A stretch of DNA of 64,000 nt, from assembly GCA_035573435.1 (NCBI GenBank), contig DATMZR010000019.1, positions 85,245-149,244 of the forward strand. Reading direction: 5' to 3'. Positions 9,881 through 19,417 of the stretch are shown piece after piece; positions within the stretch are counted from its first letter, which is position 1; each line of letters starts with the position of its first letter. The stretch is from Solirubrobacterales bacterium (GTDB taxonomy: Bacteria > Actinomycetota > Thermoleophilia > Solirubrobacterales > 70-9). A program made the translations under genes and the position numbers. The notes below the pieces were generated by a model, which was given only the letters and a program-made list of their open reading frames with translations, was not told where the DNA came from and did no database searches.

Positions 9881-12447
9881 TGCGCTCCTTCGGCTCGCTC
9901 GCATTTCGACAGGTTCGCGCCAGGCGACTGCGCGCGCTGCTGACCACCGCCGGGATCGTGCTCGGCGTGGCGATGATCCTCGGCGTCCTGCTGCTCACCG
10001 TCACCATCCACCGCACCTTCAACGACCTGTTCGACTCGGTCTACGGGCGGACCGACCTGGTCGTCTCCGGGGTGGGCGGCGACGGCGTGCGCCACTCGAC
10101 GCTCCGCGAGGTCAGGCGCACGCCCGAGGTCGACGAGGCGGAGGGCGTGGTCTTCAGCGTCTTCACCCTGGTGGATCGCTCGGGGGAGGCGTCGACCGAC
10201 GCCTCGAAGCAGCTGAATGCCGCCGGGCAGAGCACCCGGGCCGCCGGGCTGTCGGACGCGCGGACGGTCGCCGGGCGCAAGCCGAGCCATGGGCTCGAGG
10301 TCGATCTGCAGGAGAGCTGGGCCGAGGCGAACGGCATCGAACTCGGTGACCGGGTCCGGCTGGCCACTCCCGCCGGCGTCAAGCGGCTGCGCGTCGTAGG
10401 GCTGTTCCAGTTCTCGAACGGGCTCGACTTCGGCGGCCAGGGGTTCGCCAGGATGCCGCTGGCCCCGGCTCGGCGGGTGATGGACCGGCCGTCGGTGTGG
10501 GACGAGGTGGACGTGGTCGTCGCGGGCGGCGAAGAGACCATCGCCCGTGTACAGGCGGACCTGCGTCGCCGCCTGCCAGAAGGGGTCCAGGTCGATACAC
10601 CGGACGAAAAGAGCGCGGACGTGGAGTCGCAGCTCCAGGGCTTCAACGCGATCCTCTACTTCTTCGCCGCTATGGCCCTGTTCGTCGGCGGCTTTCTGAT
10701 CTTCAACTCCTTCAACATGACCGTCTTCCAGCGCACGCGGGAGATCGGCATGCTGCGCACCCTCGGAGCCGGGCGCTGGAGGATCACCGGTTCGGTGCTC
10801 GGCGAGGCCGCCCTACTGGGTGTCCTCGGCGCCGCGATCGGTCTCGGCCTCGGCGTCGCGCTTGCGCTCGGCCTGATCGAGCTGATGCAAGCGCTCGACT
10901 TCCCCGTCGGGAAGCTCTCGTTCTCGGCCTTCGCCCCGGTGGCCGCGCTGGCGACGGGGCTCATCACCGCCGTCCTCGGCGCCCTCTACCCTGCGCGCCG
11001 CGCCGGCCGCACGTCGCCGATCAGGGCCGTGCTCGGCACTGAGGGGCTCAGGGCGAGACCGAGCGTGCGCCGCGCCGTTGCCGGCGCCGTCCTCATCCCT
11101 CTCGGCCTCGGGGGAGCCTTCTGGCTCGGGGCCGCCGACGAGACCACGACGACCGTGGCGGCCGCCGGGATGGTCGGGACGCTGGCGATCTTCTTCGGCA
11201 TCGCGATGGTGGCGCCCTTCGTCATCCGTCCGGCTGTCAGGGTCCTTTCGTGGCCGTTTCGCTTCGTGTTCCCGGTCGAGGGCCGCCTTGCCGCCGACGC
11301 GGCCCGCTCCGATCCCGGGCGCACGGCGGCCACCGCCACCGCGCTCATGATCGGCCTTGCCCTGGTCGTGGCGGTCAACAGCCTCGGCTCCAGTTTCCTG
11401 CGGACGATCTCCGACGAGTTCGACCGCAGTTTCGCCCGCGACCTGACCGTGCAGCCGCATGGGTTCGCCCCCGGGCAGGGGCCTCAGCAGACGATCGCCA
11501 AGGGTCTGGGGGGCCGTCTCGCCCGCATCCCCGAGGCTGAGGTCGTGGCGCGCGAGCGCTTCCTGTACACCACCGACCTGCCGGGGTCGCCGCAGAAGAA
11601 GGGCTCGGATGGCCTCCTGCTGGGGTTCGCCCCGGCCCAGTACGAGCAGGTGGACCAGACCGAGATCCAGGGAGCCCCCAGGGCGCAGGTGTTCGCCCGC
11701 ATGGAGCGGGGCTGGGTGACGATCGGCAGGGGATGGGCCGACGAGACAGGGCTCGGGGTGGGCGACCCGGTGACGCTGCGCGGGCCGTCGGGAACTCGCC
11801 GGACCCACGTTGCGGGCGTCGTGGACACCGTGGTCTTCGGGGGCCAGACGGTGAGCATGTCCCTGCGGACGATGCATGACGTCTACGGCGTCACCGCGGA
11901 CTCCGAGCTCGCCCTGAAGGCAACGTCCGCCGCCGCGCGACCGGTCCTGCGCGACCGGGTGGAACGCATCGTCAGTCGCGACTACCCGAACCTGGCCGTG
12001 CTCTCGAATGAGGAACTCAAGTCGAAGGTGGAAGATCAGGTGAACCAGCAGTTCGGGATCTTCTACGCGATCGTCGGAGTGGCGATCTTCGCCAGCCTGT
12101 TCGGGATCGTGAACACGCTCACGATGTCCGTGATCGAGCGCACCCGCGAGATCGGGGTCCTGCGGGCGCTGGGCGCCTCTCGCTGGCAGGTCCGCCGCAC
12201 CATCGGTGACGAGAGCCTGGTGATCGGCCTGATCGGCGCGCTGCTCGGAATCGCCGTCGGTACCGGGCTGGGCTACGCCCTGCTGCAGGGGCTCTCGTCC
12301 GGCATCCCGGGGGTGGAGTACCGCCCGCCGCTGGCGACCATGGTCTTCGTAGGCATCGCGGGCGTCGCGCTGGGTCTGATCGCCTCGATCCTGCCGGCCC
12401 GCCGCGCCGCCCGCCTCGACGTGATCCGAGCGATCAGCTACGAGTGA
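9880..12447 (+). CDS. ABC transporter permease with two FtsX domains
   Basis: 855 aa from ATG 9880 (a TTG three bases earlier is an alternative). The architecture is an N-terminal transmembrane helix and a large extracellular MacB-PCD-like region, then a first FtsX domain with three helices (AMALFVGGFLIFNSF, and the RTREIGMLRTLGA cytoplasmic loop). Two more helices and a second extracellular domain follow, with a last FtsX domain (IVNTLTMSVIERTREIGVLR) at the C-terminus. The duplicated FtsX layout is typical of actinobacterial exporters of unknown cargo. Such proteins pass mechanical force from the ATPase to the periplasmic or extracellular side. No adaptor gene adjoins it. Confidence 0.92.
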   Translation: MRSFGSLAFRQVRARRLRALLTTAGIVLGVAMILGVLLLTVTIHRTFNDLFDSVYGRTDLVVSGVGGDGVRHSTLREVRRTPEVDEAEGVVFSVFTLVDRSGEASTDASKQLNAAGQSTRAAGLSDARTVAGRKPSHGLEVDLQESWAEANGIELGDRVRLATPAGVKRLRVVGLFQFSNGLDFGGQGFARMPLAPARRVMDRPSVWDEVDVVVAGGEETIARVQADLRRRLPEGVQVDTPDEKSADVESQLQGFNAILYFFAAMALFVGGFLIFNSFNMTVFQRTREIGMLRTLGAGRWRITGSVLGEAALLGVLGAAIGLGLGVALALGLIELMQALDFPVGKLSFSAFAPVAALATGLITAVLGALYPARRAGRTSPIRAVLGTEGLRARPSVRRAVAGAVLIPLGLGGAFWLGAADETTTTVAAAGMVGTLAIFFGIAMVAPFVIRPAVRVLSWPFRFVFPVEGRLAADAARSDPGRTAATATALMIGLALVVAVNSLGSSFLRTISDEFDRSFARDLTVQPHGFAPGQGPQQTIAKGLGGRLARIPEAEVVARERFLYTTDLPGSPQKKGSDGLLLGFAPAQYEQVDQTEIQGAPRAQVFARMERGWVTIGRGWADETGLGVGDPVTLRGPSGTRRTHVAGVVDTVVFGGQTVSMSLRTMHDVYGVTADSELALKATSAAARPVLRDRVERIVSRDYPNLAVLSNEELKSKVEDQVNQQFGIFYAIVGVAIFASLFGIVNTLTMSVIERTREIGVLRALGASRWQVRRTIGDESLVIGLIGALLGIAVGTGLGYALLQGLSSGIPGVEYRPPLATMVFVGIAGVALGLIASILPARRAARLDVIRAISYE

Positions 12448-12472
12448 GTCAAGTAGGCCAGCCCATCCGCAT

Positions 12473-12511
12473 TTGGCGAGTTTGTGGCGCATAGCGCCAT
12501 AAACTCGCCAA
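12473..12511. repeat. 18-bp hairpin, copy A of a dispersed element; probable bidirectional terminator
   Basis: Left arm 12473-12490 (TTGGCGAGTTTGTGGCGC), loop ATA, right arm 12494-12511; 17 Watson-Crick pairs and one G-T. It lies between the convergent ends of the ABC permease (12447) and arfB (12531). A closely related hairpin is at 32114-32152. Between them, one stem position differs on both strands (G:C here, C:G there). Confidence 0.85.
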
Positions 12512-12530
12512 CCCGGGTGCGGTGGGCGGC

Positions 12531-12944
12531 CTACTCGTCGATTGGGGGCGGTCTGCGCGTACGCTTGCGCTGGGCCGTCCGCCGCTTCGTTTCCAGGCGC
12601 CGTTCCCTCGCCGCCTTGCTCGGCCCGGTCGGTCGCCGCTGGCGCCGCACCGCCAGCCCCGCCGCCAGCTTGTCGCGCAGCCGTTCCAGCGCCAGCTCGC
12701 GGTTTCTGGCCTGGCCGCGGGTGTCCTGGGCGACGGCGGTCACTCGGTCGCCGTGGAGTGACGCCAAGCGCCGCTTCTGCTCTCCGGTGAGCGCCGTGGA
12801 CGGGGCGATCTCGAACACCGCCTCGACGCGCGAGGCGGTCACGTTGGCGTGCTGGCCTCCTGGCCCCGAGGAGCGGCTGGTGCGTATCTCGACCTCGGAG
12901 AGCGGGACCGCGACGTCGGCGTTGACCTGGATCGGATCGTTCAC
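12531..12944 (-). CDS. arfB: Peptidyl-tRNA hydrolase ArfB-like (GGQ release factor-like protein)
   Basis: 137 aa starting at GTG 12944 (VNDPIQVNADVAV). A longer frame exists to 12992, but a TACCTT -10 box six bases before this GTG supports the shorter form. The single class-I release-factor domain carries SSGPGGQHANV, with the catalytic GGQ at residues 29-31. The C-terminus is a basic tail (RERRLETKRRTAQRKRTRRP) that in ArfB/YaeJ enters the empty mRNA channel. The protein frees ribosomes stalled on truncated mRNA by hydrolysing peptidyl-tRNA. It lacks the stop-codon recognition domains of RF1/RF2. It is transcribed divergently from the secreted protein at 13041. Confidence 0.9.
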   Translation of the reverse strand: MNDPIQVNADVAVPLSEVEIRTSRSSGPGGQHANVTASRVEAVFEIAPSTALTGEQKRRLASLHGDRVTAVAQDTRGQARNRELALERLRDKLAAGLAVRRQRRPTGPSKAARERRLETKRRTAQRKRTRRPPPIDE

Positions 12945-12950
12945 GCATTC

Positions 12951-12956
12951 AAGGTA
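12951..12956 (-). promoter_or_regulatory. -10 box TACCTT of a leaderless-type arfB promoter
   Basis: TACCTT on the minus strand ends six bases before the GTG at 12944. This is the TAnnnT-plus-6-to-8 spacing seen before many other operon-leading genes in the window. No clear -35 is visible. Confidence 0.55.
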
Positions 12957-12985
12957 TCCGCCGGCGGGTTTGAATCCCCGCATCC

Positions 12986-13015
12986 TTGACATGGGCCGCG
13001 CGTCGCGGGTAGGGT
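12986..13015 (+). promoter_or_regulatory. Sigma-70-type promoter TTGACA-18-TAGGGT
   Basis: TTGACA at 12986-12991 and TAGGGT at 13010-13015 are separated by 18 bases. Transcription would begin near 13022, giving a short leader that contains GGGAGG (13030-13035) before the GTG at 13041. Confidence 0.75.
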
Positions 13016-13040
13016 CGCCAGAAGAGCAAGGGAGGCCGAG

Positions 13041-14627
13041 GTGACCCGAACGACCCCGATCGCGCTCGCGATCGGATCGATGCTGGCGCTGGTCGCGGCG
13101 CCGGCCGCATTCGCCGGCCAGCAGACGATCACGAACCCAGCGGGACCCCTGACCAAGATCTACCTGAACGACCGCCTTGGCTGCCAGGTTGACCAGGCTG
13201 GCGAGCCCTCAAGTGAGTTCTACGGAGGCACGAACCCGGGGGCATGCGGAACCTTCATCGCGTCCCCAGCTGGCGGCGGTGCCACGATCTACGGCCCGAA
13301 CGTTCCCGCGGGCAACCCCACCACCGCGTTCACCCCCGTGAGTCAAACCGCCGTGAAGGGCTCTGGCACAGGCGACGACCCCTACGTGGTGACGACCGTC
13401 GCGGACGTCGGTGCGACCGGCCTGAGAATCACCCAAGTCGACTCATACATCGTCGGCGAGCAGTCCTACGCCACCCAGATCAGGGTGCAGAATCGCGGCG
13501 CTTCCAGTAAGGCGGCGATCCTCTACCACGCAGGGGACTGCAAGCTCGAGGGCTCGGATGCGGGCTACGGCGCCTACGACGCAGGCACCGGCGGAGTGTT
13601 CTGTTCCGTAAGCGCCGGCAACTCACCTCGCGGGCGTGCCCTGGGCTTCATACCGCGAAGCACCGGGAGCCACTATGTCGAGGCTGAATACGGCTCCGTC
13701 TGGGACGGCATCGATGGCAGCAATTTCCCAGACACGTGCGACTGCGGGACCCTCCAAGACAACGGGGCCGGCCTGAGCTGGCCCATCACGGTCCCCGCAG
13801 GGCAAGGCCTAACCCGGTCCTTGACGACCTTCTCGGCGGACCTGACTCCGCCCGAAACCACGGTCAGCTCCGGCCCGTCTGGCCTCACAAACGACCCGAC
13901 CCCTACCTTCACCTTCTCCTCATCGGAGTCGAGTTCGAGCTTCGAGTGCAAGATTGGCTCGGAAGCCTATGCCGCGTGCAGCTCGCCGCATACCGCCATC
14001 CATCTCACGGACGGCTCCTACACCTTTTCCGTTCGCGCCATCGACCGGGCTGGAAACGTGGACCCGACCCCGGCCACTCGCGCGTTCACGGTCCAGACCG
14101 CCGCGGTCAGCGTCTCGGGCTCGACCTTGCTGGTCACCGCCGCGCCGACCGCCAAGGATGACCTACAAATCACCCGTCCCTCGGTCTCGACCCTGCGCGT
14201 GACCGACACGCCGGGCGCCGTCTACACGGGCTCCGGCATCCACGCCGGCGCGGGATGCACCACAAGCGGCGACTTCAGTGCCAACTGCAGCCGCGCCGGG
14301 ATCACCCAGGTCACGGTTGACTCTGCCGATCAAGTCGACCGGATAGTCAACGCGACCGGGGTCGACAGCTCCCTCAACGGCGGAGCGGCGAGCGACGTCT
14401 TGATCGGAGGCTCCGCCAACGACACCCTGACCGGAGCGGCGGGCTCCGACATGCTGTACGGGATGAACGGAGACGACCAGCTCTTCGCCCGGGACTCGGC
14501 CTCCGATCAGACCATCAACTGTGATGGCGGGAGCACCCCGGGCAGCGCCGACAAGGCTGACCTCGACCTGCTCCCGAAGGACCCCGACTCCGCCGTCATT
14601 GGGTGCGAGACCAAGACGCGGCACTGA
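13041..14627 (+). CDS. Secreted protein with Ig-like domain and RTX-type calcium-binding repeats
   Basis: 528 aa; GTG start with GGGAGG five bases upstream. Residues 1-27 form a Sec signal peptide (ALAIGSMLALVAAPAAFAG). Residues about 28-270 are a beta-rich region I do not recognise. An Ig-like module follows (PPETTVSSGPSGLTNDPTPT ... GSYTFSVRAIDRAGNVDPTP) of the type also found twice in the glycosidase at 54999. Near the C-terminus are degenerate haemolysin-type nonapeptides (NGGAASDVLIGG, GAAGSDMLYGMNGDDQLFA) that bind calcium after export. Cysteine pairs in the N-terminal region suggest disulfides. A strong promoter precedes it. Sulfatase 1 follows after 11 nt, so the two may be co-transcribed. 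Confidence 0.8.
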   Translation: MTRTTPIALAIGSMLALVAAPAAFAGQQTITNPAGPLTKIYLNDRLGCQVDQAGEPSSEFYGGTNPGACGTFIASPAGGGATIYGPNVPAGNPTTAFTPVSQTAVKGSGTGDDPYVVTTVADVGATGLRITQVDSYIVGEQSYATQIRVQNRGASSKAAILYHAGDCKLEGSDAGYGAYDAGTGGVFCSVSAGNSPRGRALGFIPRSTGSHYVEAEYGSVWDGIDGSNFPDTCDCGTLQDNGAGLSWPITVPAGQGLTRSLTTFSADLTPPETTVSSGPSGLTNDPTPTFTFSSSESSSSFECKIGSEAYAACSSPHTAIHLTDGSYTFSVRAIDRAGNVDPTPATRAFTVQTAAVSVSGSTLLVTAAPTAKDDLQITRPSVSTLRVTDTPGAVYTGSGIHAGAGCTTSGDFSANCSRAGITQVTVDSADQVDRIVNATGVDSSLNGGAASDVLIGGSANDTLTGAAGSDMLYGMNGDDQLFARDSASDQTINCDGGSTPGSADKADLDLLPKDPDSAVIGCETKTRH

Positions 14628-14638
14628 GGAGGTTCGCA

Positions 14639-16105
14639 GTGGCCAATCATTCGTCCGGTCCCAGGTTGCACCGCGTCCAGCTCGCCGCGGCCTTCGTGGC
14701 GCTTGCGGCAACGGTCGGTTTGGCCTTGGCCACGCCGGGCTCGCGCAGCCTCGCGGATGAGTCTCGGCCGAACGTGCTGGTGATCGAGAGCGACGATCAG
14801 ACGCAAGAGTCGATCCGGTTCATGGCCAACGTCAACGCGCTGATCGGCGACCAAGGGGCGACCTTCAAGAACAGCTTCGTCAACTTCTCGCTCTGCTGCC
14901 CCTCGCGTGCCACCTTCCTCACCGGCCAATATGCACACAACCACGGGATCCTCGACAACAGGGCTCCAGCCGGCGGCTTCGACCGCTTCGAGGCGCTGCA
15001 CGGAGACAACAACCTCGCCGTCTGGCTGCGAAACGCGGGCTATTACACCGCGCTGATCGGCAACTACCTGACCTTCTACGCGAACAGCCCGCGCATCCCA
15101 CCGGGCTGGTCGGAGTGGCAGGCAGCGGCTCCCGACGCACACGACTACTACGACTACACGCTGAACGACAACGGCACGCTGGTCCGCTACGGGACCGACC
15201 GGGCCGACTACAAGCAGGACGTGCTCACCGGGAAAGCCGTCGACTTCGTCGACCGCCGGGCGCCGAAGGACCAACCGTTCTTCCTCTGGCTGACCTATCC
15301 GGCGCCTCACGTTGGCGGACCGGAACCGAACCCACAGCCGCCGTCCAACTGTCAGAACGCTCCCAAGCCGGCACCCCAGCACTCGCACGCCTTCGATGCA
15401 GAGCCGCTTCCCAAGCCGCCGAACTTCAACGAGGCCAACCTCTCCGACAAGCCCGCGGCGATCCGGAGCAAACCGCCGCTGAGCGCCACTCAGATCGCGA
15501 CCATCCAGCGCAAGTACCGCTGTGAGCTGGAGTCGCTGCTCTCGGTGGATGAGGGCGTGAAGAAGGTTCTCCAGGCCCTCGAGGCCGACGGCGAGCTGAA
15601 CAGCACCCTGGTCATCTACACCTCGGACAACGGCTTCTTCCACGGCGAGCACCGGATCTTCGACGGCAAGAGAAACATCTACGAGGAATCGATCCGAGTG
15701 CCGCTCCTGATGCGTGGCCCCGGCATCCCCGCCGGAGTGACCATCCCTGACCTGGCGATCAACGCCGACCTCGCGCCGACGATCGTCGACCTGGCGAACG
15801 CCACCCCCGGCCTGGAGATGGACGGGCGCTCGCTGATCCCGGTGACGCAGAAGCCAGGGATCGAGCGGGGACGCGAGCTCTTGATCGAGGAGCCGAGCTT
15901 CAAGGCGATCCGGACAGAGCGCTACGTCTACGCCGAGCACAGCACTGGCGAAACCGAGCTCTATGACGTGTTGAAGGACCCCTTCGAGCTTGTGAGTCGC
16001 CACAACGACCCCGCCTATGCCTCGATCAAGGCGCGGCTTGCCAGCCACCTGCAGCAGCTTCGGAATTGCGCCGGTCCCAGCTGCCGGGTCCGTTTCACGC
16101 CCTAG
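14639..16105 (+). CDS. Exported type I sulfatase, copy 1 (active-site Lys replaced by Asn)
   Basis: 488 aa from GTG 14639, chosen because AGGAGG (14627-14632) lies six bases upstream. An N-terminal signal/anchor ([19 protein letters not shown]) precedes the alkaline-phosphatase-like sulfatase fold. Metal ligands appear in ESDDQT and YTSDNGFF. The formylglycine motif is C86-C-P-S-R. Family His residues are seen in PAPHVGG. The position that is normally Lys in GK(Y/W) reads GNYLTFY (N142), whereas the paralogue at 59040-60524 has GKYLNGY. Loss of this Lys would be expected to weaken sulfate binding, so the activity of copy 1 is doubtful. It probably hydrolyses or binds sulfated polysaccharides outside the cell. 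No formylglycine-generating enzyme is in the window. Confidence 0.9.
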   Translation: MANHSSGPRLHRVQLAAAFVALAATVGLALATPGSRSLADESRPNVLVIESDDQTQESIRFMANVNALIGDQGATFKNSFVNFSLCCPSRATFLTGQYAHNHGILDNRAPAGGFDRFEALHGDNNLAVWLRNAGYYTALIGNYLTFYANSPRIPPGWSEWQAAAPDAHDYYDYTLNDNGTLVRYGTDRADYKQDVLTGKAVDFVDRRAPKDQPFFLWLTYPAPHVGGPEPNPQPPSNCQNAPKPAPQHSHAFDAEPLPKPPNFNEANLSDKPAAIRSKPPLSATQIATIQRKYRCELESLLSVDEGVKKVLQALEADGELNSTLVIYTSDNGFFHGEHRIFDGKRNIYEESIRVPLLMRGPGIPAGVTIPDLAINADLAPTIVDLANATPGLEMDGRSLIPVTQKPGIERGRELLIEEPSFKAIRTERYVYAEHSTGETELYDVLKDPFELVSRHNDPAYASIKARLASHLQQLRNCAGPSCRVRFTP

Positions 16106-16181
16106 CCGCAGCCGCCGGCCGCCCCGGATGCGCGGCAGTGCCCCTATCCTTCCCAACTCACTCACGACCGAAAGGACCGTC

Positions 16182-17453
16182 TTGGAAACGGCAGAGAAGG
16201 GCTACGACATCGCCGATGTCGGCTTGGCCGACGAGGGGCAGCGCCGGGTCGAATGGGCGGACCGCCAGATGCCCGTGCTGCAAACGATCCGCGAGCGCTT
16301 CGGTAAGGAGCGGCCTCTCGACGGAATCACCATGGCCTGCTGCCTCCACGTGACCACGGAGACGGCCAACCTCGCCCGCACGCTGATCGACGGGGGCGCC
16401 GAGGTGCTGCTGTGCGCCTCGAACCCGCTCTCCACCCAAGACGACGTGGCCGCCGCCCTCGTCGACCGCTACGGCGCCGAGGTCTACGCGATCAACGGCG
16501 AGGACAACGACACCTACTACCGGCATATCAACACCGTTGTCGATCGCGGTCCCCAGATCACGATGGACGACGGGGCCGACGTGGTCGGCGTGCTGCACGG
16601 CGAGCGGGCTGACCAGCTCTCCAGCGTTCTCGGCGGCACCGAGGAGACGACCACCGGGGTCATCCGCCTTCAGGCGCTCGAGCGCGAGGGCAAGCTCGGG
16701 TACCCGATCGTCGCCGTCAACGACGCGAAGACGAAGCACTTCTTCGACAACCGCTACGGCACCGGGCAGTCGACCCTGGACGGGGTGATCAGGGCCACCA
16801 ACGTCCTGATCGCCGGCCTGCGCGTCGTGGTGATCGGCTACGGCTGGTGTGGACGGGGAGTGGCGATGCGCGCCAAGGGCCACGGGGCCCACGTGATCGT
16901 CTGCGAGGTCGATCCGCTGCGCGCGCTCGAGGCGCTCATGGACGGGTTCGAGGTGATGCCCGGCACGGACGCGGCAAGGGTCGGCGACGTGTTCATCTCC
17001 GTGACCGGCAACCGCGACGCGATCGCCGGCGAGATGTTCGAGGTGATGAAGTCTGGTGCGATCGTCTGCAACTCGGGCCACTTCGATGTCGAGGTCAACA
17101 AGGAGGACCTGAACGCGCTCACCGTCGAGAAGTTCCAGGCGCGTCCGTTCGTCGAGGGCCACCGCACCAAGGATGGGCGGGAGATCTTCCTGCTGGCGGA
17201 TGGACGGCTGGTCAACCTGGCGGCCGCCGAGGGCCACCCTGCCGCGGTGATGGACATGAGCTTCGCCAATCAGGCGCTCGCGGCCGAGCACGTGGCGCGA
17301 GACCACTCGTATCTGGAGAAGCGGGTCTATCCCGTGCCCGAGGAGATCGACCGCGAAATCGCCCGCCTGAAGCTGGCCTCGCGCGGGGTGGAGATCGACG
17401 ACCTCACGGACGCGCAGCAGAAGTACCTGGCGAGCTGGGACCAGGGCACGTAG
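16182..17453 (+). CDS. ahcY: Adenosylhomocysteinase
   Basis: 423 aa starting at TTG 16182, chosen because AAAGGA lies about five bases before it and the product then begins [18 protein letters not shown] as in the family; an in-frame ATG at 16128 would add 18 residues. The NAD-dependent enzyme splits S-adenosylhomocysteine into adenosine and homocysteine and so keeps methylation going. Visible motifs: [12 protein letters not shown] (substrate site), [18 protein letters not shown] (catalytic Lys/His region), [20 protein letters not shown] (NAD Rossmann loop), and [15 protein letters not shown]. Its length matches the short bacterial form without the 40-residue insertion. Confidence 0.96.
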   Translation: METAEKGYDIADVGLADEGQRRVEWADRQMPVLQTIRERFGKERPLDGITMACCLHVTTETANLARTLIDGGAEVLLCASNPLSTQDDVAAALVDRYGAEVYAINGEDNDTYYRHINTVVDRGPQITMDDGADVVGVLHGERADQLSSVLGGTEETTTGVIRLQALEREGKLGYPIVAVNDAKTKHFFDNRYGTGQSTLDGVIRATNVLIAGLRVVVIGYGWCGRGVAMRAKGHGAHVIVCEVDPLRALEALMDGFEVMPGTDAARVGDVFISVTGNRDAIAGEMFEVMKSGAIVCNSGHFDVEVNKEDLNALTVEKFQARPFVEGHRTKDGREIFLLADGRLVNLAAAEGHPAAVMDMSFANQALAAEHVARDHSYLEKRVYPVPEEIDREIARLKLASRGVEIDDLTDAQQKYLASWDQGT

Positions 17454-17493
17454 CGCCGCCGCCGATGGGGACAGGCAATAGCCTGCTCGCTCG

Positions 17494-18477
17494 ATGCGAG
17501 CGATGGTGATGGCGGCGGGTCTCGGGACCCGCCTACGCCCGCTCACCTACGAGATCGCCAAACCGCTCGTGCCGGTTGCGAACCGTCCCGTGATGGAGCA
17601 CATCCTGCTGCTCTTGCGCCGGCACGGCTTCGGACCCGTGATCGCCAACCTCCACTGGTTCGGTGACGCGATCCGCGACCGCTTCGGTGACGGCTCGCGA
17701 TTGGGGATCGACCTCACCTACAGCCGCGAGGACGAGTTGCTGGGCACCGCCGGGGGCGTCCGGAATGTGGCCGATTTCTTTGGCGACGAGCCCTTCCTGG
17801 TGATGGCCGCCGACGCGCTCACAGACATCGACCTGAGCGCGCTGCGCGCCGCTCACGAGGCCAACGACGGCATTGCCACCCTGGCGGTCAAGCGGGTTTC
17901 CGAGGTGAGCGAGTTCGGGGTCGTGATCACGGATTCGGCCGGCCGGGTCCAGGGTTTTCAGGAGAAGCCCGAGCCGGCCGAGGCGCTCTCGGACCTGGCG
18001 AGCTGCATGATCTACGTCCTCGACCGCGAGATCTTCGACTACTTCCCCTCCAAGCCGGCGGTCGATTTCGCTCGCGAGGTGTTCCCGGCCCTGCTCGAGA
18101 ACGATGTCCCGTTCTACGTTCACCGGATCGACGCCTACTGGAACGACGTCGGCTCGCTGCCGGAGTACCTGCGGGGAAACCTCGACGCAGTGGAGGGCAC
18201 AGTGGAGGTCGAACCGGCCGGCGAGCTGCTCCCCTCGTCGGGTGGCGACGAGGCCCTGGAGCGAGGCGACCCGGGTGTGGGCGGCCTGGTCCTGGCCGCA
18301 GAAGGGTGCGAGATTGGAGCAGACGTGCGCCTGGACGGCCCGCTTGTGATCGGGGCCGGGTGCGCCATCGGCGCCGGCGCGCGCATCAAGGAGTCGGTGG
18401 TCCTGCCGGGGGCGGAGGTGCCGCCGGGCGCGTTGGTGGCGAGCGCGATCTACGGCCGCAAGGCTGCCCTGAGCTGA
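17494..18477 (+). CDS. Sugar-1-phosphate nucleotidyltransferase
   Basis: 327 aa. The N-terminal signature is AMVMAAGLGTRLRPLT; also visible are LGTAGGVRN, VMAADALTDID (metal Asp) and YWNDVGSLPEYLRGN. The C-terminal 80 residues hold a few hexapeptide-type repeats (CEIGADVRLDGPLVIGAGCA). It builds an NDP-sugar from sugar-1-phosphate and NTP; glucose or mannose is likely, but the nucleotide is not readable. It is a second, distinct copy relative to the gene at 6945. A possible leaderless -10 (TAGCCT, 17479-17484) lies nine bases before the ATG. Confidence 0.87.
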   Translation: MRAMVMAAGLGTRLRPLTYEIAKPLVPVANRPVMEHILLLLRRHGFGPVIANLHWFGDAIRDRFGDGSRLGIDLTYSREDELLGTAGGVRNVADFFGDEPFLVMAADALTDIDLSALRAAHEANDGIATLAVKRVSEVSEFGVVITDSAGRVQGFQEKPEPAEALSDLASCMIYVLDREIFDYFPSKPAVDFAREVFPALLENDVPFYVHRIDAYWNDVGSLPEYLRGNLDAVEGTVEVEPAGELLPSSGGDEALERGDPGVGGLVLAAEGCEIGADVRLDGPLVIGAGCAIGAGARIKESVVLPGAEVPPGALVASAIYGRKAALS

Positions 18478-18502
18478 GGGCAGTCTCCCGCCGAGCAGGC
18501 CC

Positions 18503-18508
18503 TAACCT
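18503..18508 (+). promoter_or_regulatory. -10 box TAACCT of a leaderless-type promoter
   Basis: TAACCT ends six bases before the ATG at 18515, matching the spacing seen at other operon starts in the window. The G-run just before the ATG could also act as a weak ribosome site. Confidence 0.45.
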
Positions 18509-18514
18509 GGGGGC

Positions 18515-18856
18515 ATGGCCCATGAAGCGCCCAAGATCGAGCTCCTGTGGTGGCGGGGATGTCCCTCGTGGGAGGAGGCGCTTGAGATGCTGCGTGAGGA
18601 GATGAGTGCCATCCGACTTGACCCGGCGTCGGTCGAGGTGCGCGAGGTTCGCACCGACGAAGAGGCGGGGCGCCAGGGTTTCGTGGGATCGCCGACGATT
18701 CGGATCTCGGGGCGCGACCTGCAGCCGCCCGACGACGAGCCCGCCGGGTTGACCTGTCGTGTCTACAGGCTTCGCGACGGCAGGGTTTCGCCCCTACCCG
18801 ACCGCGCCGAGCTGCGCGAGACGCTTGCAAACGCGATCCAAGGAGGTGGTGAGTGA
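18515..18856 (+). CDS. Small thioredoxin-fold protein
   Basis: 113 aa. The N-terminus IELLWWRGCPSWEEALEML has a single Cys after a beta-strand, as in thioredoxin-fold proteins related to alkylmercury-lyase-associated or DUF-type families (GCPSW rather than CxxC). The cis-Pro segment GSPTIRISGRDL follows near residue 60, and a second Cys lies in LTCRVYR. The function is unknown; thiol-disulfide handling or metal binding is possible. Its stop overlaps the next start (TGATG) and an AGGAGGTG site lies inside its 3' end, so it is translationally coupled to the peroxiredoxin-like gene. Confidence 0.6.
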   Translation: MAHEAPKIELLWWRGCPSWEEALEMLREEMSAIRLDPASVEVREVRTDEEAGRQGFVGSPTIRISGRDLQPPDDEPAGLTCRVYRLRDGRVSPLPDRAELRETLANAIQGGGE

Positions 18857-19395
18857 TGGCTCAGGCGACCGCTACGAAGGTGGGAGATTCCGCGCCTGGG
18901 CTGGAGCTGCCCGATACCGAGGGCCGGGTGCACACCCTGCCGACGCCTGGGGAGGCTTCGGCGACGGTCGTCATCTGGACCTGCAACCACTGCCCTTACG
19001 CGCTCGCCTGGCACGAGAGGCTGGTCCAACTGGCGCGAGACTACGCCGCGCGAGGGGTCCGCTTCCTGGCCGTCAACTCCAACGACGCGGAGCGCTACCC
19101 ACGCGACTCGCTCGAGGCGATGCGCGAGCGGGTCGGCAGCGAGGACTGGCCCTTTCCGTACCTGCACGACGAAAGCCAGCAGGCGGCACGAGACTGGGCG
19201 GCCCAGGTCACTCCGCACGTCTACGCGCTCGACGGCGATCTGCGCGTGCGCTACGAGGGCGCCCCGGACGCCGACCACATGGATCCTGGACAGAATGCGG
19301 CCTGGCTCAGAGCGGCCCTCGACGATCTGCTGAGCGGCCGCCAGCCACGGCGCGCCGAGACCGAGCCGGTTGGGTGTTCGATCAAGTGGAAGTGA
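18856..19395 (+). CDS. Thioredoxin/peroxiredoxin-like protein with CxxC site
   Basis: 179 aa from ATG 18856 (GTG 18853 is an equally placed alternative); AGGAGG at 18841-18846 serves both. The fold resembles the AhpC/TSA group usually called PRX-like1: GDSAPGLELPDTEG at the N-terminus, VVIWTCNHCPYALAWHERL with the CNHC redox pair, FLAVNSNDAERYP, then VTPHVYALDGDLRVRYEG with the cis-Pro. It probably acts as a cytosolic thiol reductase or peroxidase. No signal peptide is seen. It follows the small thioredoxin-fold gene and precedes thrB by 22 nt. Confidence 0.8.
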   Translation: MAQATATKVGDSAPGLELPDTEGRVHTLPTPGEASATVVIWTCNHCPYALAWHERLVQLARDYAARGVRFLAVNSNDAERYPRDSLEAMRERVGSEDWPFPYLHDESQQAARDWAAQVTPHVYALDGDLRVRYEGAPDADHMDPGQNAAWLRAALDDLLSGRQPRRAETEPVGCSIKWK

Positions 19396-19417
19396 TCCCG
19401 GGGTCACCGCCCAGCCG

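Noticed and set aside
5560..12948. Very long open frames antisense to the dehydrogenase, isomerase/ABC and permease genes
   Set aside because: Codon pattern and lack of any family motif show they are high-GC shadows of the real genes.
12962..12984. GGCGGGTTTGAATCCCCGC resembles a tRNA T-arm
   Set aside because: No D-arm, anticodon arm or acceptor stem can be built around it on either strand; it is the intergenic region between arfB and the 13041 gene.
16106..16181. Possible SAH riboswitch before ahcY
   Set aside because: Only 76 bases separate the sulfatase stop from the start, and I see no conserved SAH aptamer pattern or paired core.
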